Source: Flavobacterium succinicans LMG 10402 (GTDB lineage Bacteria > Bacteroidota > Bacteroidia > Flavobacteriales > Flavobacteriaceae). From it: a stretch of DNA of 64,000 nucleotides. Below the pieces are notes generated by a model, which was given only the letters and a program-made list of their open reading frames with translations, made no database searches and had not been told where the DNA came from. The stretch spans positions 1-64,000 of the forward strand of contig NZ_JATV01000015.1 in NCBI RefSeq assembly GCF_000611675.1, in the 5' to 3' direction. Positions 47,192-58,205 of this stretch are shown here, piece by piece. The position numbers were made by a program, and so were the translations under genes. Position 1 is the first letter of the stretch. Each line of letters starts with the position of its first letter.

Positions 47192-47197
47192 TTTCTA

Positions 47198-47920
47198 TTA
47201 TTTAGTACACACTACTTGTTTCGTAAACCGAAGATCAATTTTTTTGTATTTTGTAATTGAACTATCCAACGCAACTTTTTGAAAAAAAGCTTTATAATTT
47301 TTAAATTTTTGTTCAACGTTTATTACTTGGCCAAAATCTATTTGATAATTAAAATTTCTATTTAACATCACCACACCATCATTCGGCATAATTTGAATTC
47401 CAATGATATTTTTTTTCAAAAAAGGATCGTCATAAATCATTCGGAATAGCTCCACTAATCCTTCTTTGTTTTGATCATCTATCTCACCTGAAACTAGAAG
47501 TACTCTTGCCGTGTAATTAGACGATAAAGGCATTTTGACACCATTATAATCGATATAATATTCCCGGCCTCGTTCATTGATTCTTGCAATAGGAGTCTTT
47601 TGTTTGACTTCTGCTTTCAACGTACCATCAACACTCACAAACACTTGTGATTTCTCAATCATTGGATGTGAGTCAATGATTTTTTCGAGTTTATTCAAAT
47701 CTAAGGCATCTCTTTCAATAGTTTTTGGATCAGTTCTATTTTCTATCAACATTTTATTAACCGTTTTTTGTTGTACAAAAAGCGGGTTTTTACCAACAAA
47801 AACAACTACTGCTCCTGCTATTTTTCGTTCTCTGTTGCGTTTTCCTGTAAAAGAATACAAAAAAATGATTCCAATCACAAGGATCACCAAGCGTATCAAA
47901 GACCAATTAACGCGTTTCAT
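47198..47920 (-). CDS. ftsQ: Cell division protein FtsQ
   Basis: The protein is 240 aa from ATG 47920. It has one N-terminal membrane helix (about residues 7-25, SLIRLVILVIGIIFLYSFTG) and a periplasmic POTRA/FtsQ-type domain with KIIDSHPMIEKSQVFVSVDGTLKAEVKQKTPIARI. FtsQ bridges FtsA/FtsZ and the septal synthases. The start chosen overlaps the murC end by 14 bases; a longer in-frame start would overlap by 65. It is flanked by murC and ftsA. Confidence 0.93.
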   Translation of the reverse strand: MKRVNWSLIRLVILVIGIIFLYSFTGKRNRERKIAGAVVVFVGKNPLFVQQKTVNKMLIENRTDPKTIERDALDLNKLEKIIDSHPMIEKSQVFVSVDGTLKAEVKQKTPIARINERGREYYIDYNGVKMPLSSNYTARVLLVSGEIDDQNKEGLVELFRMIYDDPFLKKNIIGIQIMPNDGVVMLNRNFNYQIDFGQVINVEQKFKNYKAFFQKVALDSSITKYKKIDLRFTKQVVCTK

Positions 47921-49256
47921 CAAGTGCTGCTTTAATTGATGGAACCATTTCGCCAAGATCTCCTGCGCCAATGGTCACTACCACTGTGGCATCAGACCCT
48001 TTTAAAGCAGGAATCAATTGGTCTTTAATAATTAATTTTTTATTAGTTGATGTCATTTTATCCAATAACCATTGCGAGGTAATTCCTTCCATTGGAAGTT
48101 CTCTCGCTGGATAAATATCTAACAACAATAACTCATCAAACTGCGACAAACTGGTCGCAAAATCATCCGCAAAATCTTTAGTTCGACTAAACAAATGCGG
48201 TTGAAAAACAGCCAAAACTTTTTGTCCTGGATACAATTCTCTTACCGCTTGATGTACGGCATTAATTTCTGTTGGATGATGTGCATAATCATCTATATAA
48301 ACAAAATCAGATTTTTTGATCTGATATGAAAATCGTCTTCTAATCCCTCTAAAAGTTGACAATGCCTTGGCAATCGCTGCGGTTGGTGTACCGTAGGTTT
48401 TAGCCATAGCTAATGCCATCAAAGCATTCATTAAATTATGTCTTCCAGGCAACCCAAAACGAAGATTAGCGATCACTTCAGTTGGTGTTTGCACATCAAA
48501 AACATAACTAGAAACTTCAACCCTTACATTAAAAGCCTTAAAAGCAGCATCTTCGTTAATAGCACAGATCATCCCTTCAAGAGGTAAATCTTTAGCAATA
48601 AACAACTTAGTTTTATCGGTTACTTTATTCGCAAATTCCCTAAAAGAATCCTCAATAGCATCACTTGTTCCATAAATATCTAAATGATCGGCATCCATTG
48701 AGGTAATGCAGGCAATATCGGGGTGCAAATGTAGAAAAGATCTATCAAATTCGTCTGCTTCTACCACACTAATTGTCTTACCTAAACCAATTAAATTTGA
48801 ATTGTAGTTCTCCACAACTCCACCAATGAAGGCAGTCACATCGGCTCCACTTTCATATAAAATATGACCTAAAATACTGGAGGTCGTTGTTTTACCATGC
48901 GTTCCAGCAACGGCAAAACTGAAGGTGTTTTTGGTAATTATACCCAAAACTTCAGCACGTTTTTTTACAATAAATTTTTGATCTAAAAAATAATTCCACT
49001 CCGAATGTGACTTTGGTACAGCTGGAGTAATGATAACCAAAGTGTTTTCTGACTTAAAATGTTCTGGAATTAATGCAATTTCATCTTCAAAATGAATCTC
49101 AATCCCACTTGCTATAAGTTCATTGGTCAAAATCGAAGGTGTTTTATCATAACCCGAAACTTGTTTTCCTATATTCTTGAAATAACGAGCCAAGGCACTC
49201 ATGCCAATACCTCCTATTCCAATAAAATAAACGTTATGTATTTGTGATAAGTTCAT
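47907..49256 (-). CDS. murC: UDP-N-acetylmuramate-L-alanine ligase
   Basis: The 449-aa Mur ligase adds L-alanine to UDP-MurNAc in the cytoplasm. The N-terminal Rossmann motif YFIGIGGIGMSALAR, the ATP motif AGTHGKTTTSS and the YIDDYAHHPTEI segment are all present. ATG 49256 (MNLSQIHNVYF) is preferred over an earlier TTG at 49283. It is followed by ftsQ with a 14-base overlap and preceded by murG. Confidence 0.97.
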   Translation of the reverse strand: MNLSQIHNVYFIGIGGIGMSALARYFKNIGKQVSGYDKTPSILTNELIASGIEIHFEDEIALIPEHFKSENTLVIITPAVPKSHSEWNYFLDQKFIVKKRAEVLGIITKNTFSFAVAGTHGKTTTSSILGHILYESGADVTAFIGGVVENYNSNLIGLGKTISVVEADEFDRSFLHLHPDIACITSMDADHLDIYGTSDAIEDSFREFANKVTDKTKLFIAKDLPLEGMICAINEDAAFKAFNVRVEVSSYVFDVQTPTEVIANLRFGLPGRHNLMNALMALAMAKTYGTPTAAIAKALSTFRGIRRRFSYQIKKSDFVYIDDYAHHPTEINAVHQAVRELYPGQKVLAVFQPHLFSRTKDFADDFATSLSQFDELLLLDIYPARELPMEGITSQWLLDKMTSTNKKLIIKDQLIPALKGSDATVVVTIGAGDLGEMVPSIKAALDETR

Positions 49257-49292
49257 GTTTCTTATTTTTTTTGCATTTAACAAATTGTCTTT

Positions 49293-50384
49293 CTATTTAT
49301 TCAACAATTCTTCAATTTCATCTACAATTTTGATCGTTGCCATTGGCATGGCTAGTTTTTTTATATTATCGCCTAAAAGCTGTTGTTTACCTTTATCTTT
49401 CAATAACGCTTCTATCACAATGCTAAATTCAGATTCTAAAGCGGCTTCTTTTATCATGATTGCCCCTTTTTTATCGACTATGGCTTGTGCATTTTTTGTT
49501 TGATGGTCTTCGGCTACATTAGGCGAAGGAATAAAAATCACAGGCTTACCCACGATGCATAACTCCGAAACCGAAGAAGCACCAGCTCTTGAAATCACAA
49601 GATCAGCGGCAGCATACACTAAATCCATTCGTTCAATAAACGCCACAACATGTACTTGATTTGATGTATGTTTAGCGTATTGATCAATATACAATTTCCC
49701 ACATTGCCAAATGATTTGTACTTGCTGAGCCAAAAGAGATTTCAATTCTTTTTCGATTAATTGGTTGATGCGTCGAGCCCCTAAACTACCTCCTAAAACA
49801 AGAATTGTTTTTTTATTAGGATCTAATTTAAAAAAGGCAACGGCCTCCTCCTTTTTAGATGAAACATCAATTAAATCTTGTCGTACTGGATTTCCTGTCA
49901 AAATCATTTTTTCGGCAGGAAAAAATCGCTCCAAATCATTGTAGGCAACACATATTTTAGAGGCCTTTTTGCTGAGCAATTTATTTGTAATTCCTGGATA
50001 TGAATTTTGTTCTTGAATTAAAGTCGGAATATTTAAAGTATTCGCCATTTTTAATAAAGGCCCACTCGCAAAACCTCCAGTTCCAATAACAACATCTGGT
50101 TTGAATTCTTTTAAAATTTTTCGAGAATCCCACAAACTACTGATCAACTTGAAAGGAAACATAGCATTTTGGAGCGTCAATCGTCTTTGCAATCCTGCAA
50201 TCCAAAGCCCTTTAATATCATATCCGGCTTGAGGTACTTTTTGCATTTCCATCTTATCATTGGCACCAACAAAAAGAAATTCCGCCTCAGGAAAACGTCT
50301 TTTTAACTCGTTCGCAATTGCAATTGCAGGATAAATATGTCCTCCAGTACCGCCACCACTTAATATGAATCTAAATTTTGACAT
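49293..50384 (-). CDS. murG: UDP-GlcNAc:lipid I GlcNAc transferase MurG
   Basis: This 363-aa GT28 enzyme converts lipid I to lipid II at the inner membrane. The N-terminal [15 protein letters not shown] loop, GGFASGP and the donor-binding [18 protein letters not shown] are typical. Length is normal. It lies between ftsW and murC in the dcw cluster. Confidence 0.98.
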   Translation of the reverse strand: MSKFRFILSGGGTGGHIYPAIAIANELKRRFPEAEFLFVGANDKMEMQKVPQAGYDIKGLWIAGLQRRLTLQNAMFPFKLISSLWDSRKILKEFKPDVVIGTGGFASGPLLKMANTLNIPTLIQEQNSYPGITNKLLSKKASKICVAYNDLERFFPAEKMILTGNPVRQDLIDVSSKKEEAVAFFKLDPNKKTILVLGGSLGARRINQLIEKELKSLLAQQVQIIWQCGKLYIDQYAKHTSNQVHVVAFIERMDLVYAAADLVISRAGASSVSELCIVGKPVIFIPSPNVAEDHQTKNAQAIVDKKGAIMIKEAALESEFSIVIEALLKDKGKQQLLGDNIKKLAMPMATIKIVDEIEELLNK

Positions 50385-50425
50385 CTCTAAAAATTTTAAA
50401 ATAAATAATCTTATTCAGCTAATTC

Positions 50426-51718
50426 TTATTTGTTAAGCACAGCATTCATAGGATTAGAATGATCTTCAATAGTATATACCTCTTCTTTTGATTCGTTTGT
50501 ATCGGATTCGATTTGTGCATCAATTAACTTTTGAAGCGCATCCTCACGTATTTGTTTATCCTTAAGTTCCTTTGCAATTTCTTCCTCCTTTTTGGTCACA
50601 CTTAAAATAACACCTAAGGCAAAACAAGTCATCCAAATCGAGCTACCTCCACTACTAATTAAAGGCAACGTTTGCCCCGTTACCGGCAACAATTCAACGG
50701 CTACCGACATGTTAATCATGGCTTGAAAAATCATAGGAAACCCCAAAGCAATTACAATTAATTTCCCAAATAGCGTATTGGCTTTATGAGACGCAATAAC
50801 AAAGCGAAACATCAAAAGCAAATACAACCCAAGAACAGATAAACCACCAATCAATCCCCACTCTTCAACGATAATGGCAAAGATGAAATCAGAGGAGGAT
50901 TGAGGTAGAAAATTTTTCTGGACACTTTTACCAGGCCCTAAGCCGTATAAGCCTCCGGATGCGATTGCTGTTTTTGCTTTTTCAATTTGATAATTATCTT
51001 CATCCGCCTTATCAGATAAAAATCGTTCCATACGACTTTCCCAAGTACCCACTCTACTAAAGAATTTAGAATCGGGAAAGGCCTTGGCGATTAATACAAA
51101 AAACGTCAGCATTACAATTCCAGAACCAATAATTACAGCAATGTATTTTAAAGGATATTTTCCAACAAACACCAACATTAACACCATGGCAAAAATTAAA
51201 GCCGCAGTTGAAAAGTTAGAAGGCAAAATAAACATTAAGGTAAAAAAAACAGGCAACCACAACTCAATCAATGAAGATTTAAAATCAATAGGATTTTCTC
51301 TTTTTTTAGACAAATAACGAGCTACAAAAACAAAAAGTACAATAGACGCTAAAGTCGAAGGCTGAAACGTAATTTTGATGAATGGAATTTGAATCCAACG
51401 ACTCGCATTGGCTCCCGCTATTACTGTCCCCTTAATTAGTGCATAGGCCAAAAGCACCCAAATTACTGGTAACAAACCCTTGGATATGGCTCGAAAATAC
51501 AAATAAGGAACATTGTGCACCCAATAAATAATCATAAATCCAATACCAATATGCCCTAAATGTTTTAACAAATACCCTAAAGTATTCCCTTTACCCAAAC
51601 CGATATAGGCTAAATTACTACTCGCACTAAAAACAGGCATAAACGAAAACAGAGCCAATAAAGCCACGAATGACCATATTACCCTATCTCCTTTTAATTT
51701 GTTTACTAGTTCCTTCAT
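50426..51718 (-). CDS. ftsW: Septal peptidoglycan polymerase FtsW
   Basis: This 430-aa SEDS-family glycosyltransferase has about ten membrane helices. It polymerises lipid II together with the class B PBP FtsI. Conserved SEDS segments include the QPSTLASI region, ESRMERFLSDKAD loop and the C-terminal GQTLPLISSGGSSIW. The tail of about 45 residues is charged and cytoplasmic. It lies between murD and murG. Confidence 0.96.
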   Translation of the reverse strand: MKELVNKLKGDRVIWSFVALLALFSFMPVFSASSNLAYIGLGKGNTLGYLLKHLGHIGIGFMIIYWVHNVPYLYFRAISKGLLPVIWVLLAYALIKGTVIAGANASRWIQIPFIKITFQPSTLASIVLFVFVARYLSKKRENPIDFKSSLIELWLPVFFTLMFILPSNFSTAALIFAMVLMLVFVGKYPLKYIAVIIGSGIVMLTFFVLIAKAFPDSKFFSRVGTWESRMERFLSDKADEDNYQIEKAKTAIASGGLYGLGPGKSVQKNFLPQSSSDFIFAIIVEEWGLIGGLSVLGLYLLLMFRFVIASHKANTLFGKLIVIALGFPMIFQAMINMSVAVELLPVTGQTLPLISSGGSSIWMTCFALGVILSVTKKEEEIAKELKDKQIREDALQKLIDAQIESDTNESKEEVYTIEDHSNPMNAVLNK

Positions 51719-51751
51719 AATTACAATATTCTAGAGAATTATTTATTTCTA

Positions 51752-53083
51752 TTACAAGTTAAATACCGCTTGTTTGAATTGACGTCCACGATCTTCATAA
51801 CTTTCAAACAAGTCGAAACTCGCACAAGCTGGGGATAACAAAACGGCATCTCCTTTTTCGGTAAAACTTTGTGCTAATCTCACCGCTTCTTGCATCGAAT
51901 TTACTTCTACTACATCATCTACCACATTTCCAAAAGTGGCAATAATTTTAGAATTATCAATTCCTAAACAAATAATGGCTTTCACTTTCTCGCGAACCAA
52001 AGACATTAATTCATTATAATCATTCCCTTTGTCCACTCCACCTACAATCCAAACCGTAGGTACATTCATACTGTCTAATGCAAAATAAGTAGCATTAACA
52101 TTGGTCGCTTTTGAATCATTAATATATTGTACATTTTGAATTTTCAACACCTTTTCTAAACGGTGTTCTACTCCTTGAAAATCAGACAAACTTTCACGAA
52201 TGGTCGCGTTTCGAATTTGCATCAATTTAGCTACAGAAGTGGCTGCCATGGCATTTTTCATATTGTGCTTACCTTCTAATGCGATGTACTCTGTTTCCAT
52301 TGAAAATTCTTCTTGATTCATTCTAACTTCCATAATATTATTTTTTAAAAATGCGCCCAGTTCAAAGGTTTGAGTGATCGAAAAGGGGATTAATTGTGCG
52401 TTTGTTGTATTGTTGTTTAACCAATTTTTTGTGGCTTCATCATCAGCATCATAAATCAAATAATCCGAGGATGTTTGATTCATTGTAATTCTAAACTTTG
52501 AAGCAATATAGTTTTCATATTTATATTCGTATCGATCCAAATGATCTGGACTTATATTGGTTAAAATGGCAATATGTGGTTTGTAATTAATGATTCCATC
52601 TAACTGAAAACTACTTAATTCCAAAACATACACATCATATTCACTTTCTGCTACTTGCCATGCGAAACTTTTCCCAATATTTCCTCCTAGAGCCACATTG
52701 AGACCCGCTTGTTTTAGTAAATGATAGGTCAACATTGTAGTGGTAGTTTTTCCATTACTACCGGTAATCCCAATAGTTACCGCATTTGTAAAAGGCGCTG
52801 CAAACTCAATTTCAGAAATAACTACAATTCCACTTTCGATCAACTTCTTTACTATCGGAGCTTTATCAGGAATTCCGGGGCTTTTCATCACAACCGTTGC
52901 ATTTAGAATCAAGGCTTCGGTATGTTGCTCTTCTTCCCAAGGAATGTTATATTGATTAAGAACGTCTTTATATTTTTGTTTTATCTTTCCAAAATCAGAT
53001 ACAAAAACATCGTATCCTTTTTTCAACCCTAAAATTGCGGTTCCAACACCACTTTCACCACCTCCTAAAACTACTAGTCTCAT
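51752..53083 (-). CDS. murD: UDP-N-acetylmuramoylalanine-D-glutamate ligase
   Basis: This 443-aa Mur ligase adds D-glutamate. GGGESGVGTAIL at the N-terminus, the ATP loop GITGSNGKTTTTML and the NISPDHLDRYEYKYENY segment are visible, with the C-terminal LSPACASFDLFESYEDRGRQF. It starts 1 base after mraY and precedes ftsW. Confidence 0.97.
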   Translation of the reverse strand: MRLVVLGGGESGVGTAILGLKKGYDVFVSDFGKIKQKYKDVLNQYNIPWEEEQHTEALILNATVVMKSPGIPDKAPIVKKLIESGIVVISEIEFAAPFTNAVTIGITGSNGKTTTTMLTYHLLKQAGLNVALGGNIGKSFAWQVAESEYDVYVLELSSFQLDGIINYKPHIAILTNISPDHLDRYEYKYENYIASKFRITMNQTSSDYLIYDADDEATKNWLNNNTTNAQLIPFSITQTFELGAFLKNNIMEVRMNQEEFSMETEYIALEGKHNMKNAMAATSVAKLMQIRNATIRESLSDFQGVEHRLEKVLKIQNVQYINDSKATNVNATYFALDSMNVPTVWIVGGVDKGNDYNELMSLVREKVKAIICLGIDNSKIIATFGNVVDDVVEVNSMQEAVRLAQSFTEKGDAVLLSPACASFDLFESYEDRGRQFKQAVFNL

Positions 53084-53084
53084 A

Positions 53085-54323
53085 CTATCTTAATTTTAAA
53101 GTTACGATTGACAAAATCGCTAACATGATCGCTACAATCCAAAAACGAGTTACAATTTTACTCTCGTGATATCCTTTCTTTTGATAATGATGATGCAATG
53201 GAGACATTAAAAAAACACGTCTACCCTCGCCAAAACGTTTCTTGGTATACTTAAAATAAGCCACTTGCAATACCACAGAAAAATTTTCAACTAGAAAAAT
53301 TCCACATAATAACGGAATCAACATTTCTTTACGAACGGCAATAGCCAAAACAGCTATAATACCACCAATAGTCAAACTACCGGTATCGCCCATGAATACG
53401 GAGGCTGGATATGAGTTATACCAAAGAAATCCAATTAAGGCCCCCACAAAAGAGAAAATAAACACGGTCATTTCCCCGGAATGCGGGATATACATAATAT
53501 TGAGATAATTAGAAAAAATGATATTACCCGAAACAAACGTAAAAATACCCAGCGCAAAAACGGACACCGCCGAAGTACCAGCCGCTAATCCATCTATTCC
53601 ATCTGTAAGATTCGCACCATTGGATACCGCCGTAATAATAAAAATAACTACAGGAATAAAAATCAACCAAGCCCATTTTTCATAGCCTTCTCCAGTCCAA
53701 GCCAAGAGTTCAGCATAATCAAATTCGTTGTTTTTGAAGAAAGGAATCGTAGTTGCTGTAGATTTTTCTTCTATGGGTGCAGGCAAAATCACGGCTTCAG
53801 TAGTAGTCGTGGCGGTTTTGAAAACATCAATTTTACCTGTATCTGTTCGTACGGTTACCGCTGGACTAAAATAAAGCACCGAACCTACTATTAATCCCAA
53901 ACCAACTTGTCCAAACACTTTAAAAATACCTTTTAATCCCTGCTTATCTTTCTTGAAAATCTTGATATAATCATCTACAAAACCAATGGTACCCATCCAA
54001 AGCGTGGTTACAATAAGCAAAATAATGTATATATTTTGCAACCTTGCAAACAATACTACTGGAACCAACGTTGCAAAAATGATAATTAGTCCACCCATAG
54101 TAGGTGTTCCTGCTTTTTCATTTTGACCTGCTAAACCAAGTTCTCTTACCGTTTCTCCTACTTGTTGATTGCGTAAAAAACCAATAATTCGTTTACCGTA
54201 AATAGTAGACAATAGTAATGACAACATGAAAGCCAAAGCCGATCTAAAGGTGATGTACTGAAATACTCCAGTTCCAGGAATATCCATTGTCTTGTTTAAG
54301 TATTCAAATAAGTAGTACAGCAT
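53085..54323 (-). CDS. mraY: Phospho-N-acetylmuramoyl-pentapeptide transferase MraY
   Basis: This 412-aa polytopic enzyme makes lipid I from UDP-MurNAc-pentapeptide and undecaprenyl phosphate. The [16 protein letters not shown] loop (conserved Asp pair), the [10 protein letters not shown] motif and the late [11 protein letters not shown] histidines are present. An extra segment of about 50 residues with Thr/Glu-rich sequence (near 165-215) makes it longer than the usual 360 aa, as in other Bacteroidota. It lies 69 bases after murE. Confidence 0.97.
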   Translation of the reverse strand: MLYYLFEYLNKTMDIPGTGVFQYITFRSALAFMLSLLLSTIYGKRIIGFLRNQQVGETVRELGLAGQNEKAGTPTMGGLIIIFATLVPVVLFARLQNIYIILLIVTTLWMGTIGFVDDYIKIFKKDKQGLKGIFKVFGQVGLGLIVGSVLYFSPAVTVRTDTGKIDVFKTATTTTEAVILPAPIEEKSTATTIPFFKNNEFDYAELLAWTGEGYEKWAWLIFIPVVIFIITAVSNGANLTDGIDGLAAGTSAVSVFALGIFTFVSGNIIFSNYLNIMYIPHSGEMTVFIFSFVGALIGFLWYNSYPASVFMGDTGSLTIGGIIAVLAIAVRKEMLIPLLCGIFLVENFSVVLQVAYFKYTKKRFGEGRRVFLMSPLHHHYQKKGYHESKIVTRFWIVAIMLAILSIVTLKLR

Positions 54324-54392
54324 ATTTTTTATTTTTTAAAATTTACATTCCAAATAAAACCAGTCTTTTTGGAATTTTGATTTTGTTAATTT

Positions 54393-55856
54393 TTATTTTC
54401 CTAATTGCTCCAATGTTTCCTTAACAATTTTCATATCGTCAAAATCGTATCGTACGCCTTTAATCTCTTGATACGTTTCGTGACCTTTGCCCGCAATCAA
54501 AATAATGTCATTTGGATTAGCTAGCTGACAGGCAGTTTTGATCGCTTGTTTTCTATCGGTAATTACCAAGACCTTCTTAGAATTATGAGGTGCTACACCC
54601 GCTTCCATTTCGGCTATAATTGTTTCGGGTTCTTCATCTCTTGGATTGTCAGAAGTAAGCACTGCTTTATCACTTAGATCGGCAGCTGTTGCCGCCATAA
54701 TGGGACGTTTCGTTTTATCCCTATTACCACCACAACCTACCACAGTAATCAATTGTTCGTTCTGAGTTCGAACATCGTTTAGCGTATTCAAAACATTCTC
54801 TAAAGCATCTGGCGTATGCGCATAATCTACTACAGCAGTAATGTTTTGAGCTGAAACAATGTATTGAAAACGACCCGAAACACTCTCTAATTCTGACAAT
54901 AATCGAAGTACTTCCAAGGACTCTAATCCTAACTCCATAGCAGCACCATAAATAGCCAATAGATTATAAGCATTAAAAGTGCCTATTAATTTTACCCAAA
55001 CTTCATTATCGTTGATTTTCAACAACAACCCAGACAATTGACTTTCGAGAATCACTGCTTTATAATCCGCATATGATTTCAATGCATATGTTCGCTTTTG
55101 TGCTTGCGTATTTTGAAGCATTATTGCTCCATTTTTATCATCATTATTCGTAATTGCAAAAGCACTTTTAGGCAAGAAATCAAAAAAAGCTTTCTTCACA
55201 TCGCGGTACTCTGCAAACGTAGGGTGATAATCTAAATGATCGTGCGACAGGTTGGTGAAGATACCTCCAACAAAATGCAAGCCCTCTGTTCGTTTTTGAT
55301 GAATGCCATGAGAACTCACTTCCATAAAACAAAATTCAACCCCTTGACTAACCATTGTATTTAAATAATAGTTAATCGTTAAAGAATCTGGAGTAGTGTG
55401 TGTAGCCTTAAACTCTTGATCGTCCACTAGAATTTTGACTGTCGAGATCAAACCAACTTTAAATCCTGCTTTCTTAAACAATTGATACAACAAAGAAGCG
55501 ACGGTTGTTTTACCATTTGTCCCAGTAATTCCAACTAATTTCAATTTTTGTGAGGGATTCTCATAAAAATTGGTAGCCATGTAAGCCAAAGCCGTATTGG
55601 TATCATTGACTTTAACATAGGTTACATTTGGATGCAATTGGTTTGGAAACTCATCACATACAATAGCCGTAGCTCCTAATGCTATCGCTTTATCTATAAA
55701 TTGATGCCCATCTGCGATAGCTCCCCTAATGGCTACAAATACATCGTTAGCTTCTATTTTTCTAGAATCAAAATGCAAATGATTCACTGTAATATCAGTG
55801 GTTCCATTTAGGGCTTCAATGGCTACTTTGTAGAGTATATCTTTTAATGTTTTCAT
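54393..55856 (-). CDS. murE: UDP-MurNAc-tripeptide synthetase MurE
   Basis: This 487-aa Mur ligase adds the third amino acid. The ATP motif GITGTNGKTTVASLL, the SSHGIHQKR segment, the DHLDYH segment and the VVGCGGNRDKTKRP region are clear. The motif SDNPRDEEP, of the DNPR type, indicates meso-diaminopimelate as substrate. Its start overlaps the ftsI stop by 4 bases (ATGA). Confidence 0.97.
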   Translation of the reverse strand: MKTLKDILYKVAIEALNGTTDITVNHLHFDSRKIEANDVFVAIRGAIADGHQFIDKAIALGATAIVCDEFPNQLHPNVTYVKVNDTNTALAYMATNFYENPSQKLKLVGITGTNGKTTVASLLYQLFKKAGFKVGLISTVKILVDDQEFKATHTTPDSLTINYYLNTMVSQGVEFCFMEVSSHGIHQKRTEGLHFVGGIFTNLSHDHLDYHPTFAEYRDVKKAFFDFLPKSAFAITNNDDKNGAIMLQNTQAQKRTYALKSYADYKAVILESQLSGLLLKINDNEVWVKLIGTFNAYNLLAIYGAAMELGLESLEVLRLLSELESVSGRFQYIVSAQNITAVVDYAHTPDALENVLNTLNDVRTQNEQLITVVGCGGNRDKTKRPIMAATAADLSDKAVLTSDNPRDEEPETIIAEMEAGVAPHNSKKVLVITDRKQAIKTACQLANPNDIILIAGKGHETYQEIKGVRYDFDDMKIVKETLEQLGK

Positions 55857-57859
55857 GATAATTCTAATACTATTGTTGCGTTTTTAGCTAAACTTTCACC
55901 TGCCATTAGTGACTGTTTTTTCACTTTCCCAATGCCATTTACTTTTACTTTAAGACCCAAGTTTTCAAGCAGAGCAACAGCATCCATGCCTGGCATTCCT
56001 TTTACATTTGGAATTGATTTAAAATTCTTTTGTGCTTTGGCAAAATAAGCATCGTAATTTTGCTCTTGATTCTTAACTTTTCTATTTAAATTTTTTATCT
56101 CGTTTGTGGTCGGAGAATCTGTAAATATTTTTTGAGCGATACGCTTAAAAACAGGTCCTGCTACATCGGCACCATAATAGTTATTGTTAGCAGTATTCGG
56201 TTTATGCACAACTACAATACAAGAATATTTAGGTTCATCTGCTGGAAAATACCCCACAAAGGATGAAGAATAATATTTTTCTGCACCTCCAGCTTTGGCA
56301 TAATTTACTTGTGCCGTACCTGTTTTTCCAGCCATTGAAAAATCTTTTGAATACAATTTATTCCCAGTTCCTTTTTTAACCACATTGGCTAAAACAGCTT
56401 TCAATTTATCAATAGTTTCTTGCGAGCAAATTTTTGGATTCAGGATTACTTTATCGAATTTTTTAATCGAGGTATTCCATTCCTTAATTTCTGAAACAAA
56501 TAGTGGTTTTACCATTTCACCATTATTCGCCACCGCATTATAATACGTTAAGGTTTGCAATGGCGTCACCGATACGTTGTACCCAAAAGCCATCCACGGC
56601 AATGTTACACGCGACCAACTTTTATCAGAAGGCTGAGGAATATATGGTCTGCCTTCTCCATTGAACCCTAATCCCAATTTTTTGTTTAAACCATAGGAAT
56701 TGATATGATTCACAAACTGAGTTGGATTGGATTTATAATTTTCGTACACCGCTTGAACCATTACAGTATTTGAAGATAACTCAAATCCTCTTGCTAAAGA
56801 AATTTTACCATAGCCCCCTTTTTTGGAATCTCTTACAGCTCGTCCAAAATATCTTATTTCGCCGCCTTTGCTATCAAAAACAGTACTAGTATCGGCTTTT
56901 TTATCTTCTAACAATGCCATTAAATCAACCAATTTAAAGGTTGATCCTGGCTCGTGCGACTCACGAATGGCATAATTCAATCGCTCAGAATACATTCCTG
57001 TGCTTTCGTTTCTTCCTAAATTTGAAATGGCTTTCACATAACCTGTTTTGGTCTCCATCACTACCACACAACCATGATCCGCTTGGTATTCTTCTAATTG
57101 CTTCAACAGTGCATGATGCGCAATATCCTGAATATAAACATCAATTGTTGAAATTACATCATATCCATCTTGAGGTTCAACTTGATTTACATCGCTAATT
57201 GGCTTCCATTGCCCTTTGGCTATTTTTTGTTTCAAAATTCGGCCATCTTTACCATTTAAATAATGGCTATAGGCTCCCTCTACTCCTACTGGATTAATAT
57301 GACCATAGATATCTCTCCCAATATACCCAATAGTTCGCTCGGCTATTTTACCGATAGGATGCTCACGAACAGTTTCTTGTTCTACAATAATTCCTCCTTT
57401 ATAAGCCCCAAGATTAAATAAAGGAAACTTTTTTAGTGAAATATAATCGGTGTAACTTAATCCTTTGCACAATAAAAAATAGCGATTACGGTGGGCTCTT
57501 GCCAAACGCAATTCTTTTTCCAAAGCATCGGAAGATTTATTCAAAAGTTTACCGAGCGAATCCGCTAATTGTTTTACATTTTTTTCAAAATCTTCTGCTT
57601 TTGGCGCTATGGCATCAAACCGAATTTCATAATTTGGTATTGAGGTCGCCAAAAGACTTCCATCTGCAGAATAAATATTTCCTTTATTGGCAGGAATAAC
57701 AAAATTTCGAACGGTTCTTTCTTTGGCTAACTTGCGGTAATAATCGCCTTCTACCCATTGAATGTTCGTCAACTTCACGGCAATAGCTGCTGCCATAATG
57801 AAAATGAAAAATGCCACTAGATAAACACGATATGATATGTTTTTGTCTTCTACTGCCAT
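55853..57859 (-). CDS. ftsI: Septal class B penicillin-binding protein FtsI with PASTA domain
   Basis: This 668-aa transpeptidase has an N-terminal membrane helix (about 12-30), a pedestal domain and a catalytic domain. The active-site STFK (in EPGSTFKLV), SSN (LSSNTVMVQ) and KTGT (AGKTGTAQV) are present. The C-terminal 55 residues form one PASTA domain (IPNVKGMPGMDAVALLENLG). It cross-links septal peptidoglycan with FtsW. It overlaps ftsL by 10 bases and murE by 4. Confidence 0.96.
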   Translation of the reverse strand: MAVEDKNISYRVYLVAFFIFIMAAAIAVKLTNIQWVEGDYYRKLAKERTVRNFVIPANKGNIYSADGSLLATSIPNYEIRFDAIAPKAEDFEKNVKQLADSLGKLLNKSSDALEKELRLARAHRNRYFLLCKGLSYTDYISLKKFPLFNLGAYKGGIIVEQETVREHPIGKIAERTIGYIGRDIYGHINPVGVEGAYSHYLNGKDGRILKQKIAKGQWKPISDVNQVEPQDGYDVISTIDVYIQDIAHHALLKQLEEYQADHGCVVVMETKTGYVKAISNLGRNESTGMYSERLNYAIRESHEPGSTFKLVDLMALLEDKKADTSTVFDSKGGEIRYFGRAVRDSKKGGYGKISLARGFELSSNTVMVQAVYENYKSNPTQFVNHINSYGLNKKLGLGFNGEGRPYIPQPSDKSWSRVTLPWMAFGYNVSVTPLQTLTYYNAVANNGEMVKPLFVSEIKEWNTSIKKFDKVILNPKICSQETIDKLKAVLANVVKKGTGNKLYSKDFSMAGKTGTAQVNYAKAGGAEKYYSSSFVGYFPADEPKYSCIVVVHKPNTANNNYYGADVAGPVFKRIAQKIFTDSPTTNEIKNLNRKVKNQEQNYDAYFAKAQKNFKSIPNVKGMPGMDAVALLENLGLKVKVNGIGKVKKQSLMAGESLAKNATIVLELS

Positions 57860-58197
57860 AATCTTTCGAATAAATTCGGTTCTTCTTCTTTGTTTACTCT
57901 AATTTTTACCGGAGGTACCGTTGATGGAAAAATTTGTTTAATTTCCATTTTTCTGGCCACCGTTGATTCCATTTTTAACTTCATCAACGTGGATCTTCTG
58001 TCTACAAACTCAGAACGAAGTTCTTTCACTTCATTATTCAACTCACTTATTTCAAACACCTTTTGTTCAAAACGCTGCGTATTGGCTATCATCAAAATAA
58101 CAAGTAGCACTAAAAAAACGATAAAACGCCAATTTTTAATAGCATCATCATGAATCAAATATTTCGCTTTTAATATGGCGTAAATTCCTTGTTTCAT
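57850..58197 (-). CDS. ftsL: FtsL-like cell division protein
   Basis: This 115-aa protein has one membrane helix (about residues 24-42, FIVFLVLLVILMIANTQ) followed by a short coiled-coil stretch (EISELNNEVKELRSEFVDRRSTLMKLKMES). The layout and place between rsmH and ftsI identify FtsL, which binds FtsB/FtsQ and activates FtsWI. Sequence conservation is low, so the call leans on position. Confidence 0.88.
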   Translation of the reverse strand: MKQGIYAILKAKYLIHDDAIKNWRFIVFLVLLVILMIANTQRFEQKVFEISELNNEVKELRSEFVDRRSTLMKLKMESTVARKMEIKQIFPSTVPPVKIRVNKEEEPNLFERLWQ

Positions 58198-58205
58198 AAT
58201 GGTAG